This document shows, in pieces, positions 1 to 9,856 of a stretch of 64,000 bases of DNA. The DNA is taken from NCBI RefSeq assembly GCF_035987325.1, contig NZ_CP108488.1:2790001-2854000 (forward strand). The letters run 5' to 3'. The first letter of the stretch is position 1, and each line of letters begins with the position of its first letter. The DNA is from Streptomyces sp. NBC_01244. Its GTDB lineage: Bacteria > Actinomycetota > Actinomycetes > Streptomycetales > Streptomycetaceae. The notes below the pieces were generated by a model. It was not told the DNA's origin. It saw only the letters and a program-made list of their open reading frames with translations, and searched no databases. The position numbers were made by a program, and so were the translations under genes.

Positions 1-2040
1 CTTGTTCTTGCGCAGGGCGTAGTTGGTGTGCGAGTTCATGCCCATCGGGCCCGGCCGGTACAGGGCCGAGACGGCGGAGATGTCCTCGAAGTTGTCGGGC
101 TTCATCAGGCGCAGCAGGGAGCGCATGGGCCCGCCGTCGAACTGGAAGACGCCGAGCGTGTCGCCGCGGCCGAGCAGTTCGAAGGTCTTGGGGTCGTCGA
201 GCGGCAGGCCGAGGAGATCGAGGTCGATCCCCTTGTTGGCCTTCACCATCTTGACGGCGTCGTCCATGATCGTGAGGTTGCGCAGGCCCAGGAAGTCCAT
301 CTTGATCAGGCCGAGCGACTCGCACTGGGGGTAGTCCCACTGCGTGATGGTCACGCCGTCCGTGTGCCGGACCCAGACCGGGGCGTGGTCGACGATCGGC
401 TCGCTGGACATGATCACGCCGGCGGCGTGCACGCCCATCTGGCGGACCAGGCCCTCCACACCGCGGGCGGTGTCGATGACCTTCTTCACGTCCGGCTCGT
501 TCTCGTACATCGCCCGGATCTCGCCGGCCTCGCCGTAGCGCGGGTGCGAGGGGTCGGTGATGCCGTTGAGGTCGATGCCCTTGCCGAGGACGTCGGCGGG
601 CATGGCCTTGGTGAGGCGGTCGCCCATGGCGTACGGGTAGCCGAGGACCCGGGCGGAGTCCTTGATGGCGTTCTTCGCCTTGATCTTTCCGTACGTGCCG
701 ATCATGGCGACCTTGTCGTCGCCGTACTTGTCGGTCACGTACCGGATCACTTCGACGCGCCTGCGCTCGTCGAAGTCGATGTCGACATCGGGCATGGAGA
801 CGCGCTCGGGGTTGAGGAAGCGCTCGAAGATCAGGCCGTGGGTGATCGGGTCGAGGTCGGTGATGCCCATGGCGTACGCGACGATCGAGCCGGCGGCGGA
901 GCCACGGCCGGGGCCCACCGCGATGCCCTGGTTCTTGGCCCACATGATGAAGTCGGCGACGACGAGGAAGTAGCCCGGGAACCCCATCTGGATGATGACG
1001 TCCAGCTCGTACTCGGCCTGCTTCTGCCGGTCCTCGGGGACCCCTCCGGGGTAGCGGCGGGCCATGCCGCGCCGCACTTCCTCCTTGAACCAGGTGATCT
1101 CGGTGTAGCCCTCTTCGGGGATCTCGAACTTCGGCATGAGGTTCTTGGCCTCGAACATGCCGGTGGTGTCGATCTGCTCCGCCACCAGGAGGGTGTTGCG
1201 GCACCCCTCCTGCCAGGCGTCCGAGGAGTCGACGGCGTACATCTCCTCCGTGGACTTCAGGTAGTAGCCGGTGCCGTCGAAGCGGAAGCGGTCCGGGTCC
1301 GAGAGGTTCTTGCCGGTCTGGATGCACAGCAGGGCGTCGTGCGCGGCCGACTCGTGCGCGTACGTGTAGTGCGAGTCGTTGGTGACCAGCGGCGGGATGC
1401 CGAGCTTCTTGCCGACCTCCAGCAGCCCGTCGCGGACCCGGCGCTCGATCTCGATGCCGTGGTCCATCAGCTCCAGGAAGTAGCGGTCCTTGCCGAAGAT
1501 GTCCTGGTATTCGGAGGCGGCCTTCAGGGCCTCGTCGAACTGGCCGAGGCGCAGCCTGGTCTGCAGCTCACCCGAGGGGCAGCCGGTGGAGGCGATCAGG
1601 CCTTCGGACCACTGGGAGATGGTCTCCTTGTCCATGCGCGGCCACTTCGTGAGCCAGCCCTCGGCGTACGCGTCGGAGGACAGCCGGAAGAGGTTGTGCA
1701 GCCCGGTGGAGTTCGCCGCCCAGATCGTCTTGTGGGTGTAACCACCGGAACCGGAGACGTCGTCGCGCTTCTGGTGCGGCTGGCCCCACTGGATGCGCCG
1801 CTTGTTGCGCCGGGACTCCGGGGCGACGTACGCCTCGATGCCGATGATCGGCGTCACGCCGGCCTTCTTCGCCGTGTGGAAGAAGTCATAGGCGCCGTGC
1901 AGGTTGCCGTGGTCGGACATGGCGATGTGCGTCATGCCCATCTCGTTGCACGCGTTGAACATGTCCTTCAGCCGCGCGGCACCGTCCAGCAGGGAGTACT
2001 GGGTGTGGACGTGCAGGTGCGTGAACGGCGTCTTGGTCAC
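1..2040 (-). CDS. dnaE: DNA polymerase III alpha subunit (N-terminal part; gene continues beyond the left edge)
   Basis: Catalytic subunit of the replicative DNA polymerase. Only the first 680 codons are present; the family is usually about 1,180 residues. Seen: an N-terminal PHP domain with HLHVHT (residues 8-13) and MSDHG (41-45), then the C-family polymerase palm with PDVDIDFD (D418, D420) and KMDFLGL (D582), matching the three metal-binding aspartates. The GTG start is preceded by GGAGG eight bases upstream and gives the usual [12 protein letters not shown] opening. It is divergent from the DUF2252 gene. Identity is secure; the C-terminal OB and tau-binding regions lie outside the window. 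Confidence 0.97.
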   Translation of the reverse strand, partial: MTKTPFTHLHVHTQYSLLDGAARLKDMFNACNEMGMTHIAMSDHGNLHGAYDFFHTAKKAGVTPIIGIEAYVAPESRRNKRRIQWGQPHQKRDDVSGSGGYTHKTIWAANSTGLHNLFRLSSDAYAEGWLTKWPRMDKETISQWSEGLIASTGCPSGELQTRLRLGQFDEALKAASEYQDIFGKDRYFLELMDHGIEIERRVRDGLLEVGKKLGIPPLVTNDSHYTYAHESAAHDALLCIQTGKNLSDPDRFRFDGTGYYLKSTEEMYAVDSSDAWQEGCRNTLLVAEQIDTTGMFEAKNLMPKFEIPEEGYTEITWFKEEVRRGMARRYPGGVPEDRQKQAEYELDVIIQMGFPGYFLVVADFIMWAKNQGIAVGPGRGSAAGSIVAYAMGITDLDPITHGLIFERFLNPERVSMPDVDIDFDERRRVEVIRYVTDKYGDDKVAMIGTYGKIKAKNAIKDSARVLGYPYAMGDRLTKAMPADVLGKGIDLNGITDPSHPRYGEAGEIRAMYENEPDVKKVIDTARGVEGLVRQMGVHAAGVIMSSEPIVDHAPVWVRHTDGVTITQWDYPQCESLGLIKMDFLGLRNLTIMDDAVKMVKANKGIDLDLLGLPLDDPKTFELLGRGDTLGVFQFDGGPMRSLLRLMKPDNFEDISAVSALYRPGPMGMNSHTNYALRKNK

Positions 2041-2100
2041 GGTGGGGGCCTCCGGGCGGGGAGAGAGGGGGCGGCAGCTATGAATCCTACGTGGCCCGAG

Positions 2101-2130
2101 TGACAGTTCCCGGGCACGGCGGGGTAGCTT
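2101..2130 (+). promoter_or_regulatory. possible promoter for the DUF2252 gene
   Basis: A TGACAG hexamer at 2101-2106 and TAGCTT at 2125-2130 are separated by 18 bases in the 159-bp dnaE/DUF2252 divergent gap. They resemble vegetative -35 and -10 elements, and transcription would start near 2137. Pattern match only. Confidence 0.3.
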
Positions 2131-2199
2131 CATCCGTTGCAGACCCAAGGACCCGTGTCCGATATGCGTTCCACCCCGCACCACCTGGAGGCACCCGCC

Positions 2200-3534
2200 A
2201 TGGCGGTTCCCGAGACGACCGACGAGCAGCGCGCCGAGCAGATACTCGACGTGTTCGACATCGCCTTCGGCGAGCTGATCACCGCCGACCCCGCGGCCTT
2301 CCGCGTCAAGTTCCGCAAGATGGCGGCCTCGGCCTTCGCCTTCTACCGGGGCACCGCCTGCCTCTTCTACGCCGACCTGGAGCGCGAGCGGCACGGCGGC
2401 CCGTACCTGGACGAGCGCACCGGCCGGGTGTGGATCCACGGCGATCTGCACGCCGAGAACTTCGGCACCTACATGAACGCCCAGGGCCGGCTGGTCTTCA
2501 ACGTCAACGACTTCGACGAGGCCTACGTGGGCCCCTTCACCTGGGACCTGAAGCGGTTCTCCGCCTCCGTGGCGCTGCTCGGCTACACCAAGGCGCTCAG
2601 CGACGACCAGATCAGCGAGCTGGTACGGATCTACGCGGCCGCCTACCGGGAGCGCATCCACGCACTGGCCACCGGGGCGAAGACCTGTAATTCGTCGGAG
2701 CTGCCCGCCTTCACCATGGACACCGCCGAGGGCCCGCTGCTGGACGCCCTGCGCCACGCCCGCCGCCGCACGCGTTTCTCGCTCCTCGACTCGATGACCG
2801 AGATCCGCGAGTTCGAGCGCCGCTTCTCCCCCGGCCCCGGGACCATCGAGCTGGACGCGGCCACCCGGTACAAGGTGCTCGCCGCGTTCGACGGGTACCT
2901 GGAGACCCTTCCCGACGAGTCCCTGGTCCGCCCGGACTCCTACCGGGTCAAGGACGTGGTGGGCCGCCGGGGCGTCGGGATCGGCTCGGCGGGCCTGCCC
3001 TCGTACAACATCCTGCTGGAGGGGCACAGCGACGCCCTGGAGAACGACGTCGTGATCTACCTCAAGCAGGCGCAGACCCCGGCCGTGTCCCGGCACGTCA
3101 CCGACCGGTCGGTGCGCGAGTACTTCCTGCACGAGGGGCACCGCACCGTGATCTCCCAGCGGGCCCTGCAGGCGCACGCCGACCCGTGGCTCGGCTGGAC
3201 GGAGCTGGACGGGGCCGGGCAGCTGGTCGCGGAGGTCTCCCCGTACGCGGTGGACCTGGACTGGTCGGACCTGGACGACCCGGAGGAGATCGCGGCGGTG
3301 GTCGCGGACCTCGGCCGGGCCACGGCGACCATGCACGGCGCGGCGGACGAGCAGGAGAGCGGTCACACGCTGGTCCCGTTCTCCACCGAGCGGGCCATCG
3401 ACGCGGCCATCGCCGCCGACGAGGAGGGTTTCGCGGACCTGCTGGTGGACTTCGCGCACGCCTACGGTGCCCGGGCCCGCGCCGACCACCAGATCTTCGT
3501 GGACCTGTTCCGCAACGGCCGGATCCTGGCCTAG
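2200..3534 (+). CDS. DUF2252 family protein
   Basis: Conserved protein of 444 residues in the DUF2252 family, which has a kinase-like (aminoglycoside-phosphotransferase-type) fold and no firmly known substrate. Seen: [11 protein letters not shown] (H80, D82, H84, N87), which resembles the HGDLHxxN catalytic loop of APH-like kinases, followed by [19 protein letters not shown], which resembles the metal-binding segment. I chose the ATG at 2200 because GGAGG lies eight bases upstream; in-frame ATGs at 2137 and 2164 lack such a site. It stands alone between dnaE (divergent) and a small membrane protein downstream. Phosphotransfer activity is inferred from fold resemblance only. Confidence 0.85.
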   Translation: MAVPETTDEQRAEQILDVFDIAFGELITADPAAFRVKFRKMAASAFAFYRGTACLFYADLERERHGGPYLDERTGRVWIHGDLHAENFGTYMNAQGRLVFNVNDFDEAYVGPFTWDLKRFSASVALLGYTKALSDDQISELVRIYAAAYRERIHALATGAKTCNSSELPAFTMDTAEGPLLDALRHARRRTRFSLLDSMTEIREFERRFSPGPGTIELDAATRYKVLAAFDGYLETLPDESLVRPDSYRVKDVVGRRGVGIGSAGLPSYNILLEGHSDALENDVVIYLKQAQTPAVSRHVTDRSVREYFLHEGHRTVISQRALQAHADPWLGWTELDGAGQLVAEVSPYAVDLDWSDLDDPEEIAAVVADLGRATATMHGAADEQESGHTLVPFSTERAIDAAIAADEEGFADLLVDFAHAYGARARADHQIFVDLFRNGRILA

Positions 3535-3584
3535 GCAGGGACCTTCGGCCCGTCCTCACAGGGACGCATGGCAGACTCGCGACG

Positions 3585-4274
3585 ATGGACATATCAGGGG
3601 TGGGACTCCGAGGGCTGCGAGCCGCGCTGTTCAGCGCGGTCGTCGTGCTGCTCTCCACGGGCTCGCACGTCCTGCTGTCCCGGGTGCCGCTGCCTCCCGC
3701 CCTGGTGGGAGGGGCCTTCGCCGCGGTGTTCGCGATCGCTTTCGCCCTGGCCGGCCGGGAGCGGGGCCTCGGTCACATCGCCGGGCTGCTCGTCCCCCTG
3801 GAACTGGCCGCCGACACCGTCCTGACCTCCGGCCAGCACCTTTGCTACGGCCCCGCGGGCGGCCCCGTCTCGGGTCCGCTGCGTGCCCTGGGGCTGGCCG
3901 ACTTCTGCGGGGGCGGCCCGGTGGGCGGGGCGCTGGCCGAGGTGGGCGGGCCCGCCGACCCGGGAGCGCTGCTGGCCGCGCCCGGACCGTGGGCGCCCTG
4001 GCTGCTGCTGGGCGCGCACGTTTCGGTCGGACTGCTCGCCTCGCTGTGGCTGCACTGCGGGGAGCGGGCGCTCGGCCGGCTGCTGCGCGCGGCGTCCGCC
4101 TGCGCCTTCCGGCCGCTGCGGATGGCCTCGGCCCGCGCGGCGCGGGCCCTGGCCCCGGTACGGCTCTGGCCCCCGGCGGCGCTGCGGAGCGCGGTGGCCC
4201 GTACCCGCTTCCCCGCGCACTCCGTGGGACGGCGGGGACCTCCTCGCGTACCCGGCGCGTTCGCTCGCGCCTGA
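3585..4274 (+). CDS. hypothetical membrane protein
   Basis: I do not recognise a characterised family. The 229-residue product is Ala/Leu/Gly/Arg-rich. Hydrophobic stretches near residues 8-30, 35-55 and 130-150 suggest three or so membrane segments, with a basic C-terminal tail rich in Arg and Pro. One CYGP and one FCGG cysteine occur in the extracytoplasmic or loop part. It begins 50 bases after the DUF2252 stop and ends 65 bases before the thioredoxin-fold gene, so co-transcription with either is possible. The reading frame is supported by codon bias; function is unknown. Confidence 0.65.
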   Translation: MDISGVGLRGLRAALFSAVVVLLSTGSHVLLSRVPLPPALVGGAFAAVFAIAFALAGRERGLGHIAGLLVPLELAADTVLTSGQHLCYGPAGGPVSGPLRALGLADFCGGGPVGGALAEVGGPADPGALLAAPGPWAPWLLLGAHVSVGLLASLWLHCGERALGRLLRAASACAFRPLRMASARAARALAPVRLWPPAALRSAVARTRFPAHSVGRRGPPRVPGAFARA

Positions 4275-4339
4275 GGTCCGAAGACAGTCCCCCCTGACAG
4301 CCGGCTCCACCGCGGAGCCACACCCCCACGGAGAGAACG

Positions 4340-5137
4340 ATGAGCGCACGCAACAGCCAGGCGAACAAGGCGGCGGCCCGCGAGAAGCTGCGCATCGAGC
4401 GCGAGCAGCAGGCCAAGAAGGCCAAGATCCGCCGGCAGGTGTTCGTGGCGGGCGGCGTCGTGGCCGCCCTCGCCCTGGCCGGCGGCGTCGGTTACGCCGT
4501 CGTCCAGTCCAACAAGCCGGGCGCCTGGGAGAAGGCCGCCGACGCCCCCCTGGTCAAGCCGAAGAACACCTCGGGCGAGAACGGTACGACGGTGGTCGTC
4601 GGCAAGGCCGACGCGAAGAAGACCCTGGAGCTGTACGAGGACGCGCGCTGCCCGGTCTGCGCGAGCTTCGAGCAGGCGGTCGGCCCGCAGGTCAAGAAGG
4701 ACGTCGACGCCGGCAAGTACAAGATCCAGTTCGTCGGCGCCACCTTCCTGGACAACGGCTTCCCCGGCAGCGGCTCGAAGAACGCCCTGAGCGCGCTGGG
4801 CGCGGCCCTCAACGTCAGCCCCGAGGCGTTCCTGGAGTACAAGACGGCCCTCTACTCCGCGGCGAACCACCCGGAGGAGAAGGACGACAAGTTCGCCAAG
4901 GACGACTACCTGCTGTCGGTCGCGGACCAGGTCCCGGCGCTCAAGGGGAACGCCGAGTTCAAGAAGGCGCTCGACGAGGGCACCTACGACCGGTGGGCGC
5001 TGGAGATGTCGAAGACCTTCGACAAGAGCGGTGTGAAGGGCACGCCGACGCTGAAGATGGACGGCAAGAAGATCGACCCGCTGCCGCAGTCGCCCGAGGC
5101 GTTCACGACGGCGATCGACAAGGCCATCGCCGGCTGA
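4340..5137 (+). CDS. membrane-anchored DsbA-family thioredoxin-fold protein
   Basis: Predicted extracytoplasmic thiol-disulfide oxidoreductase of 265 residues. Seen: a basic, Lys/Arg/Gln-rich N-terminus (1-32), one membrane anchor (about 33-55), a linker, then a DsbA/thioredoxin-like domain with the redox motif C104-P-V-C107 and a late GTPT cis-proline loop (VKGTPTLKMDG). This architecture is common among actinobacterial secreted-protein folding factors. The ATG follows GGAGAGAACG closely. It lies just upstream of two exported proteins (PhoD and an M43 protease), but a terminator separates it from phoD. Whether it acts as oxidase or isomerase cannot be told from sequence. Confidence 0.88.
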   Translation: MSARNSQANKAAAREKLRIEREQQAKKAKIRRQVFVAGGVVAALALAGGVGYAVVQSNKPGAWEKAADAPLVKPKNTSGENGTTVVVGKADAKKTLELYEDARCPVCASFEQAVGPQVKKDVDAGKYKIQFVGATFLDNGFPGSGSKNALSALGAALNVSPEAFLEYKTALYSAANHPEEKDDKFAKDDYLLSVADQVPALKGNAEFKKALDEGTYDRWALEMSKTFDKSGVKGTPTLKMDGKKIDPLPQSPEAFTTAIDKAIAG

Positions 5138-5160
5138 TCCCTCCCCTCAGGTCATCCCGG

Positions 5161-5193
5161 CGGACGGGCGAACTCCCAGAGTTCGCCCGTCCG
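5161..5193 (+). terminator. stem-loop terminator after the DsbA-like gene
   Basis: Perfect 14-bp stem (5161-5174 with 5180-5193), loop CCCAG, followed by TTGCTTTC. It sits 24 bases after the stop codon and before phoD. Confidence 0.8.
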
Positions 5194-5232
5194 TTGCTTT
5201 CACGGGGCTGGTCCCCAGCGGATACCCGTCGG

Positions 5233-5238
5233 TAATAT
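5233..5238 (+). promoter_or_regulatory. possible -10 element giving a nearly leaderless phoD mRNA
   Basis: TAATAT occurs at 5233-5238, an unusually AT-rich hexamer here, only eight bases before the GTG start at 5247. No ribosome-binding site is visible between them, so transcription may start at or next to the start codon. No good -35 was seen. Confidence 0.3.
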
Positions 5239-5246
5239 GATCATCC

Positions 5247-6932
5247 GTGACCAGTCAACTCTCCCCTTCCGCCCCGGAATCGGCGCTCGCGCCGACCCCC
5301 CGCCGCCGTACGGTCGTCCTGGCCGCGGCGGCCACGGCGGCACTCGTCCCGATCGCCGCGCTGGGCGCCGAAGCCGCCCACGCCGCCACGGGAACCGCCG
5401 ACGCCGGCCCTTCCTTCCTGCACGGCGTCGCCTCGGGCGACCCGCTCCCCGACGGGGTCCTGCTGTGGACCCGCGTCACCCCGACCGCCGATGCCGTACC
5501 GGGCTCCGGCGCGGGCCCGGCCGTCGCGGTGGGCTGGGAGGTGGCCGAGGACAAGGCCTTCTCCCGGATCGTCGCGAGCGGCACCGTCACCGCGAGCGCG
5601 GCCTCGGACCACACCGTCAAGGCAGACGTACGGGGCCTGCGGCCGCAGACGGCCTACTGGTACCGGTTCACCGCCGGCGCCACCGTCTCCCCGGCCGGGC
5701 GCACCCGTACCGCCCCCGCCACCGCGAGCGCGCCCGCCGGGGTCCGCTTCGGCGTGGTCTCCTGCGCCAACTGGGAGTCCGGCTACTTCTCCGCGTACCG
5801 CCACCTGGCCGCGCGGGCCGATCTGGACGCCGTACTGCACCTGGGCGACTACATCTACGAGTACCAGAGCGGCGGCTACCCCGAGGCGAAGTACGTCGTG
5901 CGCCGGCACGAGCCGCTGCACGAGATCCTCACCCTGGCCGACTACCGCACCCGCCACGGCAGGTACAAGACCGACCCCGATCTGCAGGCCCTGCACCAGG
6001 CCCACCCGGTCATCGCGATCTGGGACGACCACGAGATAGCCAACGACACCTGGTCCGGCGGCGCGGAGAACCACGATCCCGCCACCGAGGGCTCCTTCGC
6101 GGCCCGCGCGGCAGCCGCCCGGCAGGCGTACTTCGAGTGGATGCCGGTCCGCACCTCCACCGAGGGCACCGTCTACCGCCGGCTGCGCTTCGGCACCCTC
6201 GCCGACCTGCACCTGTTGGACCTGCGCACCTTCCGCTCGCAGCAGGCGGGCATCGGCAGCGGCGCGGTGGACGACCCGGAGCGCACCCTCACCGGGCGGG
6301 CCCAGCTGGACTGGCTGAAGGCCGGGCTGGCCGGCTCGCAGGCCACCTGGAAGCTGGTGGGCACCTCGGTGATGATCTCGCCGGTGGCCTTCGGCTCGCT
6401 GCCGGCGCACCTGCTGGGTCCGCTCGCCGAACTGCTCGGCCTGCCCGCGGGCGGCCTCGCGGTCAACGTGGACCAGTGGGACGGGTACACGGACGACCGC
6501 CGCGAGCTGCTGGGTCACCTGACGGATCGTTCCGTGCGCAACACCGTCTTCCTGACCGGTGACATCCACATGGCCTGGGCGAACGACGTGCCGGTGACGG
6601 CCGCCACCTACCCGTGGTCGCGGTCGGCGGGCGTGGAGTTCGTGGTGACGTCGGTGACCTCCGACAACATCGACGACCTGCTGCACGTGCCGGCCGATAC
6701 CGCCTCGCTGGTCGCCGAGACGGCCATCAAGGCCGCCAACCGGCACGTGAAATGGCTGGACATGGACGCCCACGGCTACGGCGTGCTGGACGTGACGGCC
6801 GAGCGTTCCCAGATGGACTACTACGTGATTTCGGACAAGCGGCGCCAGGACGCCACGGCCGCCTGGGCGCGCTCGTACCGCACCCTGAACGGGACCCAGA
6901 AGGTCGAGCGGGCGGATCGGCCCGTGCGCTGA
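5247..6932 (+). CDS. phoD: PhoD-like alkaline phosphatase / phosphodiesterase, Tat-exported
   Basis: Secreted metallophosphoesterase of 561 residues that probably releases phosphate from phosphodiesters such as teichoic acids. Seen: a twin-arginine signal ([12 protein letters not shown], hydrophobic core, AHA cleavage site near residue 45), the N-terminal PhoD beta-domain opening with [20 protein letters not shown], then the metallophosphatase core with [18 protein letters not shown] and LTGDIHMAW. Length and domain order match the PhoD family. PhoD genes in Streptomyces are usually under PhoP control; I did not identify a clear PHO box here. It is isolated by terminators on both sides. Confidence 0.93.
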   Translation: MTSQLSPSAPESALAPTPRRRTVVLAAAATAALVPIAALGAEAAHAATGTADAGPSFLHGVASGDPLPDGVLLWTRVTPTADAVPGSGAGPAVAVGWEVAEDKAFSRIVASGTVTASAASDHTVKADVRGLRPQTAYWYRFTAGATVSPAGRTRTAPATASAPAGVRFGVVSCANWESGYFSAYRHLAARADLDAVLHLGDYIYEYQSGGYPEAKYVVRRHEPLHEILTLADYRTRHGRYKTDPDLQALHQAHPVIAIWDDHEIANDTWSGGAENHDPATEGSFAARAAAARQAYFEWMPVRTSTEGTVYRRLRFGTLADLHLLDLRTFRSQQAGIGSGAVDDPERTLTGRAQLDWLKAGLAGSQATWKLVGTSVMISPVAFGSLPAHLLGPLAELLGLPAGGLAVNVDQWDGYTDDRRELLGHLTDRSVRNTVFLTGDIHMAWANDVPVTAATYPWSRSAGVEFVVTSVTSDNIDDLLHVPADTASLVAETAIKAANRHVKWLDMDAHGYGVLDVTAERSQMDYYVISDKRRQDATAAWARSYRTLNGTQKVERADRPVR

Positions 6933-6956
6933 CACTCAGCCAGATTTCCCGTTCGG

Positions 6957-6986
6957 AGGGGCGCTTGGCGTAGACCAGGCGCCCCT
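6957..6986 (+). terminator. stem-loop terminator after phoD
   Basis: 12-bp stem (6957-6968 with 6975-6986, one G-T pair) and a six-base loop, followed by TTGACATC. Confidence 0.75.
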
Positions 6987-7023
6987 TTGACATCAGAAGC
7001 AACAAATCTTTTACGTAGAACAC

Positions 7024-7054
7024 TTGACCTGTTTATGACATGCGCACGTAAGAT
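7024..7054 (+). promoter_or_regulatory. possible promoter of the M43 protease gene
   Basis: TTGACC (7024-7029) and TAAGAT (7049-7054) lie in an AT-rich stretch with a 19-base spacer, about 55 bases before the GTG start. The spacing is slightly long. Confidence 0.4.
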
Positions 7055-7109
7055 TCCCGCCAGCTGAGGAGATCCCTCCCGCTCAACCCCCCACTCGCGA
7101 GGAGCACAC

Positions 7110-8093
7110 GTGCGCGCTCTTGCCCGCATATCCCCCCTTCTTCGCCGCCGCCTGATGGGTGCCGCCGTACTCACCGGCACCCTGGCCTTCACCCCGCTCG
7201 CCGCCCCCACCACGGTCGCCGCCGCCAAGACCGGCGCCGAGGTGTGCGCCGAGGACGCGGGCACCGCGGCGAACGCCCGCGTGGCGCGCCCGAAGGACCA
7301 GCACGCGGCCGAGCCGAACGAGGTCACCGAGACCCAGTCCAAGGCGATGGACGCCGATCTCAAGGCGAAGCTGGACAAGATCTCGAAGGAGCCGCGCAGC
7401 CTGCGCGCCGCCGAGGCGGCCACGAGCATCCCGGTGTACTTCCACGTCATCCACTCCGGCACCACCGGAAAGCTGACGTCCACCGACATCGGCAAGCAGC
7501 TGGCGGTCCTGAACGCGGCCTACGCCGGCCAGGGCTCCGGAAACGTCGACAGCAGCTACCAGTTCACCCTGGCGGGCACCGACTACACGGACAACGCGAG
7601 CTGGTACAACCTGGCTTCCGGCTCCACGGCCGAGAAGAACATGAAGAACACCCTGCGCAAGGGCGGCGCGAACGCCCTCAACTTCTACACCGCCAACCTC
7701 TCCGGCGGGCTGCTGGGCTGGGCCACCTTCCCCAGCTCCTACGCCTCGCAGCCGAAGATGGACGGCGTGGTCGTCCTGGACACCTCGCTGCCGGGCGGCT
7801 CCGCCGCCAACTACAACGAGGGCGACACCGCGACCCACGAGGTCGGCCACTGGATGGGTCTGTACCACACCTTCCAGGGCGGCTGTAACGGCGCCGGCGA
7901 CTCCGTCTCGGACACCCCGGCCGAGAAGAGCGCGGCCTTCGAGTGCCCGACCGGGCGCGACACCTGCGCCAGCAAGGCGGGCGTCGACCCGATCCACAAC
8001 TTCATGGACTACACGTACGACTCCTGCATGTACCAGTTCACCGCGGGCCAGGTGACCCGCATGAAGAGCATGTGGACGGCCTACCGCGCCTGA
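7110..8093 (+). CDS. secreted zinc metalloprotease, M43 (cytophagalysin/pappalysin-like)
   Basis: Exported endopeptidase of 327 residues. Seen: an Arg-rich n-region and hydrophobic signal sequence (about 1-38), a variable pro-region, and the metzincin zinc site [11 protein letters not shown] (H243, E244, H247, H253). A downstream Met-turn region [10 protein letters not shown] and paired cysteines (GGCNG, ECPTG, DTCAS, DSCMY) are typical of M43B proteins. The GTG start is preceded by GAGGAG five bases upstream. It has its own promoter and ends at a bidirectional terminator. The natural substrate is unknown. Confidence 0.92.
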   Translation: MRALARISPLLRRRLMGAAVLTGTLAFTPLAAPTTVAAAKTGAEVCAEDAGTAANARVARPKDQHAAEPNEVTETQSKAMDADLKAKLDKISKEPRSLRAAEAATSIPVYFHVIHSGTTGKLTSTDIGKQLAVLNAAYAGQGSGNVDSSYQFTLAGTDYTDNASWYNLASGSTAEKNMKNTLRKGGANALNFYTANLSGGLLGWATFPSSYASQPKMDGVVVLDTSLPGGSAANYNEGDTATHEVGHWMGLYHTFQGGCNGAGDSVSDTPAEKSAAFECPTGRDTCASKAGVDPIHNFMDYTYDSCMYQFTAGQVTRMKSMWTAYRA

Positions 8094-8146
8094 CGCTCCG
8101 GCACTGTGCCGATGTGACGGTGTGACGATGTGACGCACTCATGACG

Positions 8147-8172
8147 ATGGGGCCCCGCACGCGGGGCCCCAT
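8147..8172. terminator. bidirectional terminator between convergent genes
   Basis: ATGGGGCCCCGC at 8147-8158 is complementary to 8161-8172, giving an 11-bp stem with a tight CACG loop. It is placed between the M43 protease gene (plus) and the hydrolase gene (minus). Confidence 0.75.
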
Positions 8173-8185
8173 TGCCGTGTCCGGC

Positions 8186-8755
8186 CTACAGACCGTCGAG
8201 GAAGGCGAGGGCGACCGCCCAGGCCTTCTCCGCCGCCTCGGCGTCGTAGTCGTCCAGCCCCGGGTCCGTGAACAGGTGCCCGGCCCCCGGATAGCCGTGG
8301 ACCTCCACGTCCGCCCCGGCCTTGCGCATCCGCAGGTACCAGGCCGTCAGCCAGTCGTGCGGCTCGAAGGGGTCCGGGTCCGCGATGTGCAGCTGCACCG
8401 GCAGCTCGTCGACGTAGACGCCCTCCTCCAGGTCGGCCGTCCCGTGCAGGAGCAGCAGCCCGCGCGCCTTCTCGTCGGCGAGCGCCAGGTGCTGGGCGAT
8501 CGAGCCCCCGAAGGAGAAGCCGGCATAGACCAGGCCCTGGTCGGAGTGGGGGGCCGAGGCCAGTACCGCCCGCTTGAGCAGCTCGTCGCGGCCGATCTCC
8601 TCCTGGTGGGCCATGCCCTCCTCGACGGTCTCGAAGGTGCGCCCCTCGAAGAGGTCCGGCACTTGGACCTGGTGCCCGGCCGCGCGCAGCCGGTCGGCCG
8701 CCTCCCGCACGGCGGGCCGCAGCCCGTAGGTCGAATGGAAAAGCATGATGTTCAT
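8186..8755 (-). CDS. dienelactone hydrolase family protein
   Basis: Alpha/beta-hydrolase of 189 residues. Seen: a nucleophile elbow GFSFGGS (S81), a late acidic segment IADPDPFEPHDW (D126/D128) and PGAGHLF (H160), forming a plausible Ser-Asp-His triad. Classical dienelactone hydrolases use Cys at the nucleophile, so the substrate here may differ. The protein is shorter than typical DLH (about 230 residues). The ATG at 8755 gives MNIMLFHSTYG and leaves only 51 bases to the divergent mechanosensitive channel gene, so both promoters must lie in this small gap. Confidence 0.85.
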   Translation of the reverse strand: MNIMLFHSTYGLRPAVREAADRLRAAGHQVQVPDLFEGRTFETVEEGMAHQEEIGRDELLKRAVLASAPHSDQGLVYAGFSFGGSIAQHLALADEKARGLLLLHGTADLEEGVYVDELPVQLHIADPDPFEPHDWLTAWYLRMRKAGADVEVHGYPGAGHLFTDPGLDDYDAEAAEKAWAVALAFLDGL

Positions 8756-8806
8756 GCCCCCATCGTGCCAGTTTCGAGCGACCCTCCTCCGGTTACGTTG
8801 GCCTGC

Positions 8807-9835
8807 ATGGACACGGACTCCTTCCTGCGCCCGATCGCGGCCGTCGCCGGCACCCTGGCCGTCACCCTGCTCGCGGGCTGGCTGCTGGACCTGCTGCTGC
8901 GCCGGGCCGACGCCCGACACAGCGAGACCCCGCTGTGGGGGCTGCTGCGCCGCTGCCGCCCGCCGTTCCTGGTGGTCCTGGCCGCCTCCCTGCTCCAGGC
9001 CGTGCGCCGGCGCGCGGACGGCCCCGGGCACGTGCTGACCCTGGTGCTGATCGCGGCGGCCGCGTGGCTGCTGATCCGCATCACGACGGCGATCGTGGAC
9101 TCCACGTACGCCCGCTACGCGGCCGACGCCTCCGACCAGGCCAGGGTCCGCCGGGTCCGTACGCAGGTCACGCTGATCCAGCGGGTGGTTACGGCGGTGG
9201 TGATCGTCGTGGCCCTCGGCGCGATGCTCCTGACGTTCCCCGAGATGCGGACGGTGGGCACCTCGATGCTGGCCTCGGCGGGCGTACTCGGCATCGTGGC
9301 GGGCATCGCGGCGCAGGCCGCCCTCGGCAACCTCTTCGCCGGACTCCAGATCGCCTTCGGCGACACCGTCCGGATCGGCGACACGGTGGTGGTGGACAAG
9401 GAGTGGGGCACGGTGGAGGAGATCACCCTCACCTTCCTGACGGTCCGCACCTGGGACGAGCGCCGGATCACGATGCCGGTCTCGTACTTCACGAGCAAGC
9501 CGTACGAGAACTGGTCGCGCGGTGGCGCGCAGATGACGGGCACCGTGTTCTGGCACCTGGACCACAGCGCCCCGGTGGACCTGATGCGCGAGCAACTCCA
9601 GCGGATCCTGCGGGACATCCCGGAATGGGACGGCCGCACCGGCTCCCTGGCGGTCACCGACACCACCCCGCACACCATCCAGATCCGCGCGGTGGTCACG
9701 GCGAAGGACGGCGACGCCGTCTGGACCGTCCGCTGCGCGGTCCGCGAACGCCTCATCACCTGGCTGACGGCCCACCACCCGTACGCCCTGCCGCGCGTCA
9801 TCACGACGGAAGCGGTGCCTCCGCCCGGCCCCTGA
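8807..9835 (+). CDS. MscS-family mechanosensitive ion channel
   Basis: Small-conductance mechanosensitive channel homologue of 342 residues in the cytoplasmic membrane, probably relieving turgor on hypo-osmotic shock. Seen: four hydrophobic segments (about 8-30, 44-62, 70-90 and 122-140), the Gly/Ala-rich pore helix ASAGVLGIVAGIAAQAALGN, then the MscS beta-domain FAGLQIAFGDTVRIGDTVVV. A C-terminal alpha/beta region ends near TEAVPPPGP. No ribosome-binding site is evident at the ATG at 8807, which is nevertheless the natural start before the first membrane helix. It is convergent with the MFS gene, 21 bases apart. Confidence 0.93.
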   Translation: MDTDSFLRPIAAVAGTLAVTLLAGWLLDLLLRRADARHSETPLWGLLRRCRPPFLVVLAASLLQAVRRRADGPGHVLTLVLIAAAAWLLIRITTAIVDSTYARYAADASDQARVRRVRTQVTLIQRVVTAVVIVVALGAMLLTFPEMRTVGTSMLASAGVLGIVAGIAAQAALGNLFAGLQIAFGDTVRIGDTVVVDKEWGTVEEITLTFLTVRTWDERRITMPVSYFTSKPYENWSRGGAQMTGTVFWHLDHSAPVDLMREQLQRILRDIPEWDGRTGSLAVTDTTPHTIQIRAVVTAKDGDAVWTVRCAVRERLITWLTAHHPYALPRVITTEAVPPPGP

Positions 9836-9856
9836 CCTACTCGGCGCAGGCCGAGA

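Noticed and set aside
28-2103. Long plus-strand frame opposite dnaE
   Set aside because: It is the complement of a clear polymerase gene; its translation is low-complexity Val/Asp/Gly/Arg with no domain, an artefact of high GC3.
8141-8806. Plus-strand extension upstream of the MscS gene
   Set aside because: It is antisense to the hydrolase gene and contributes no channel motif; the ATG at 8807 is the natural start.
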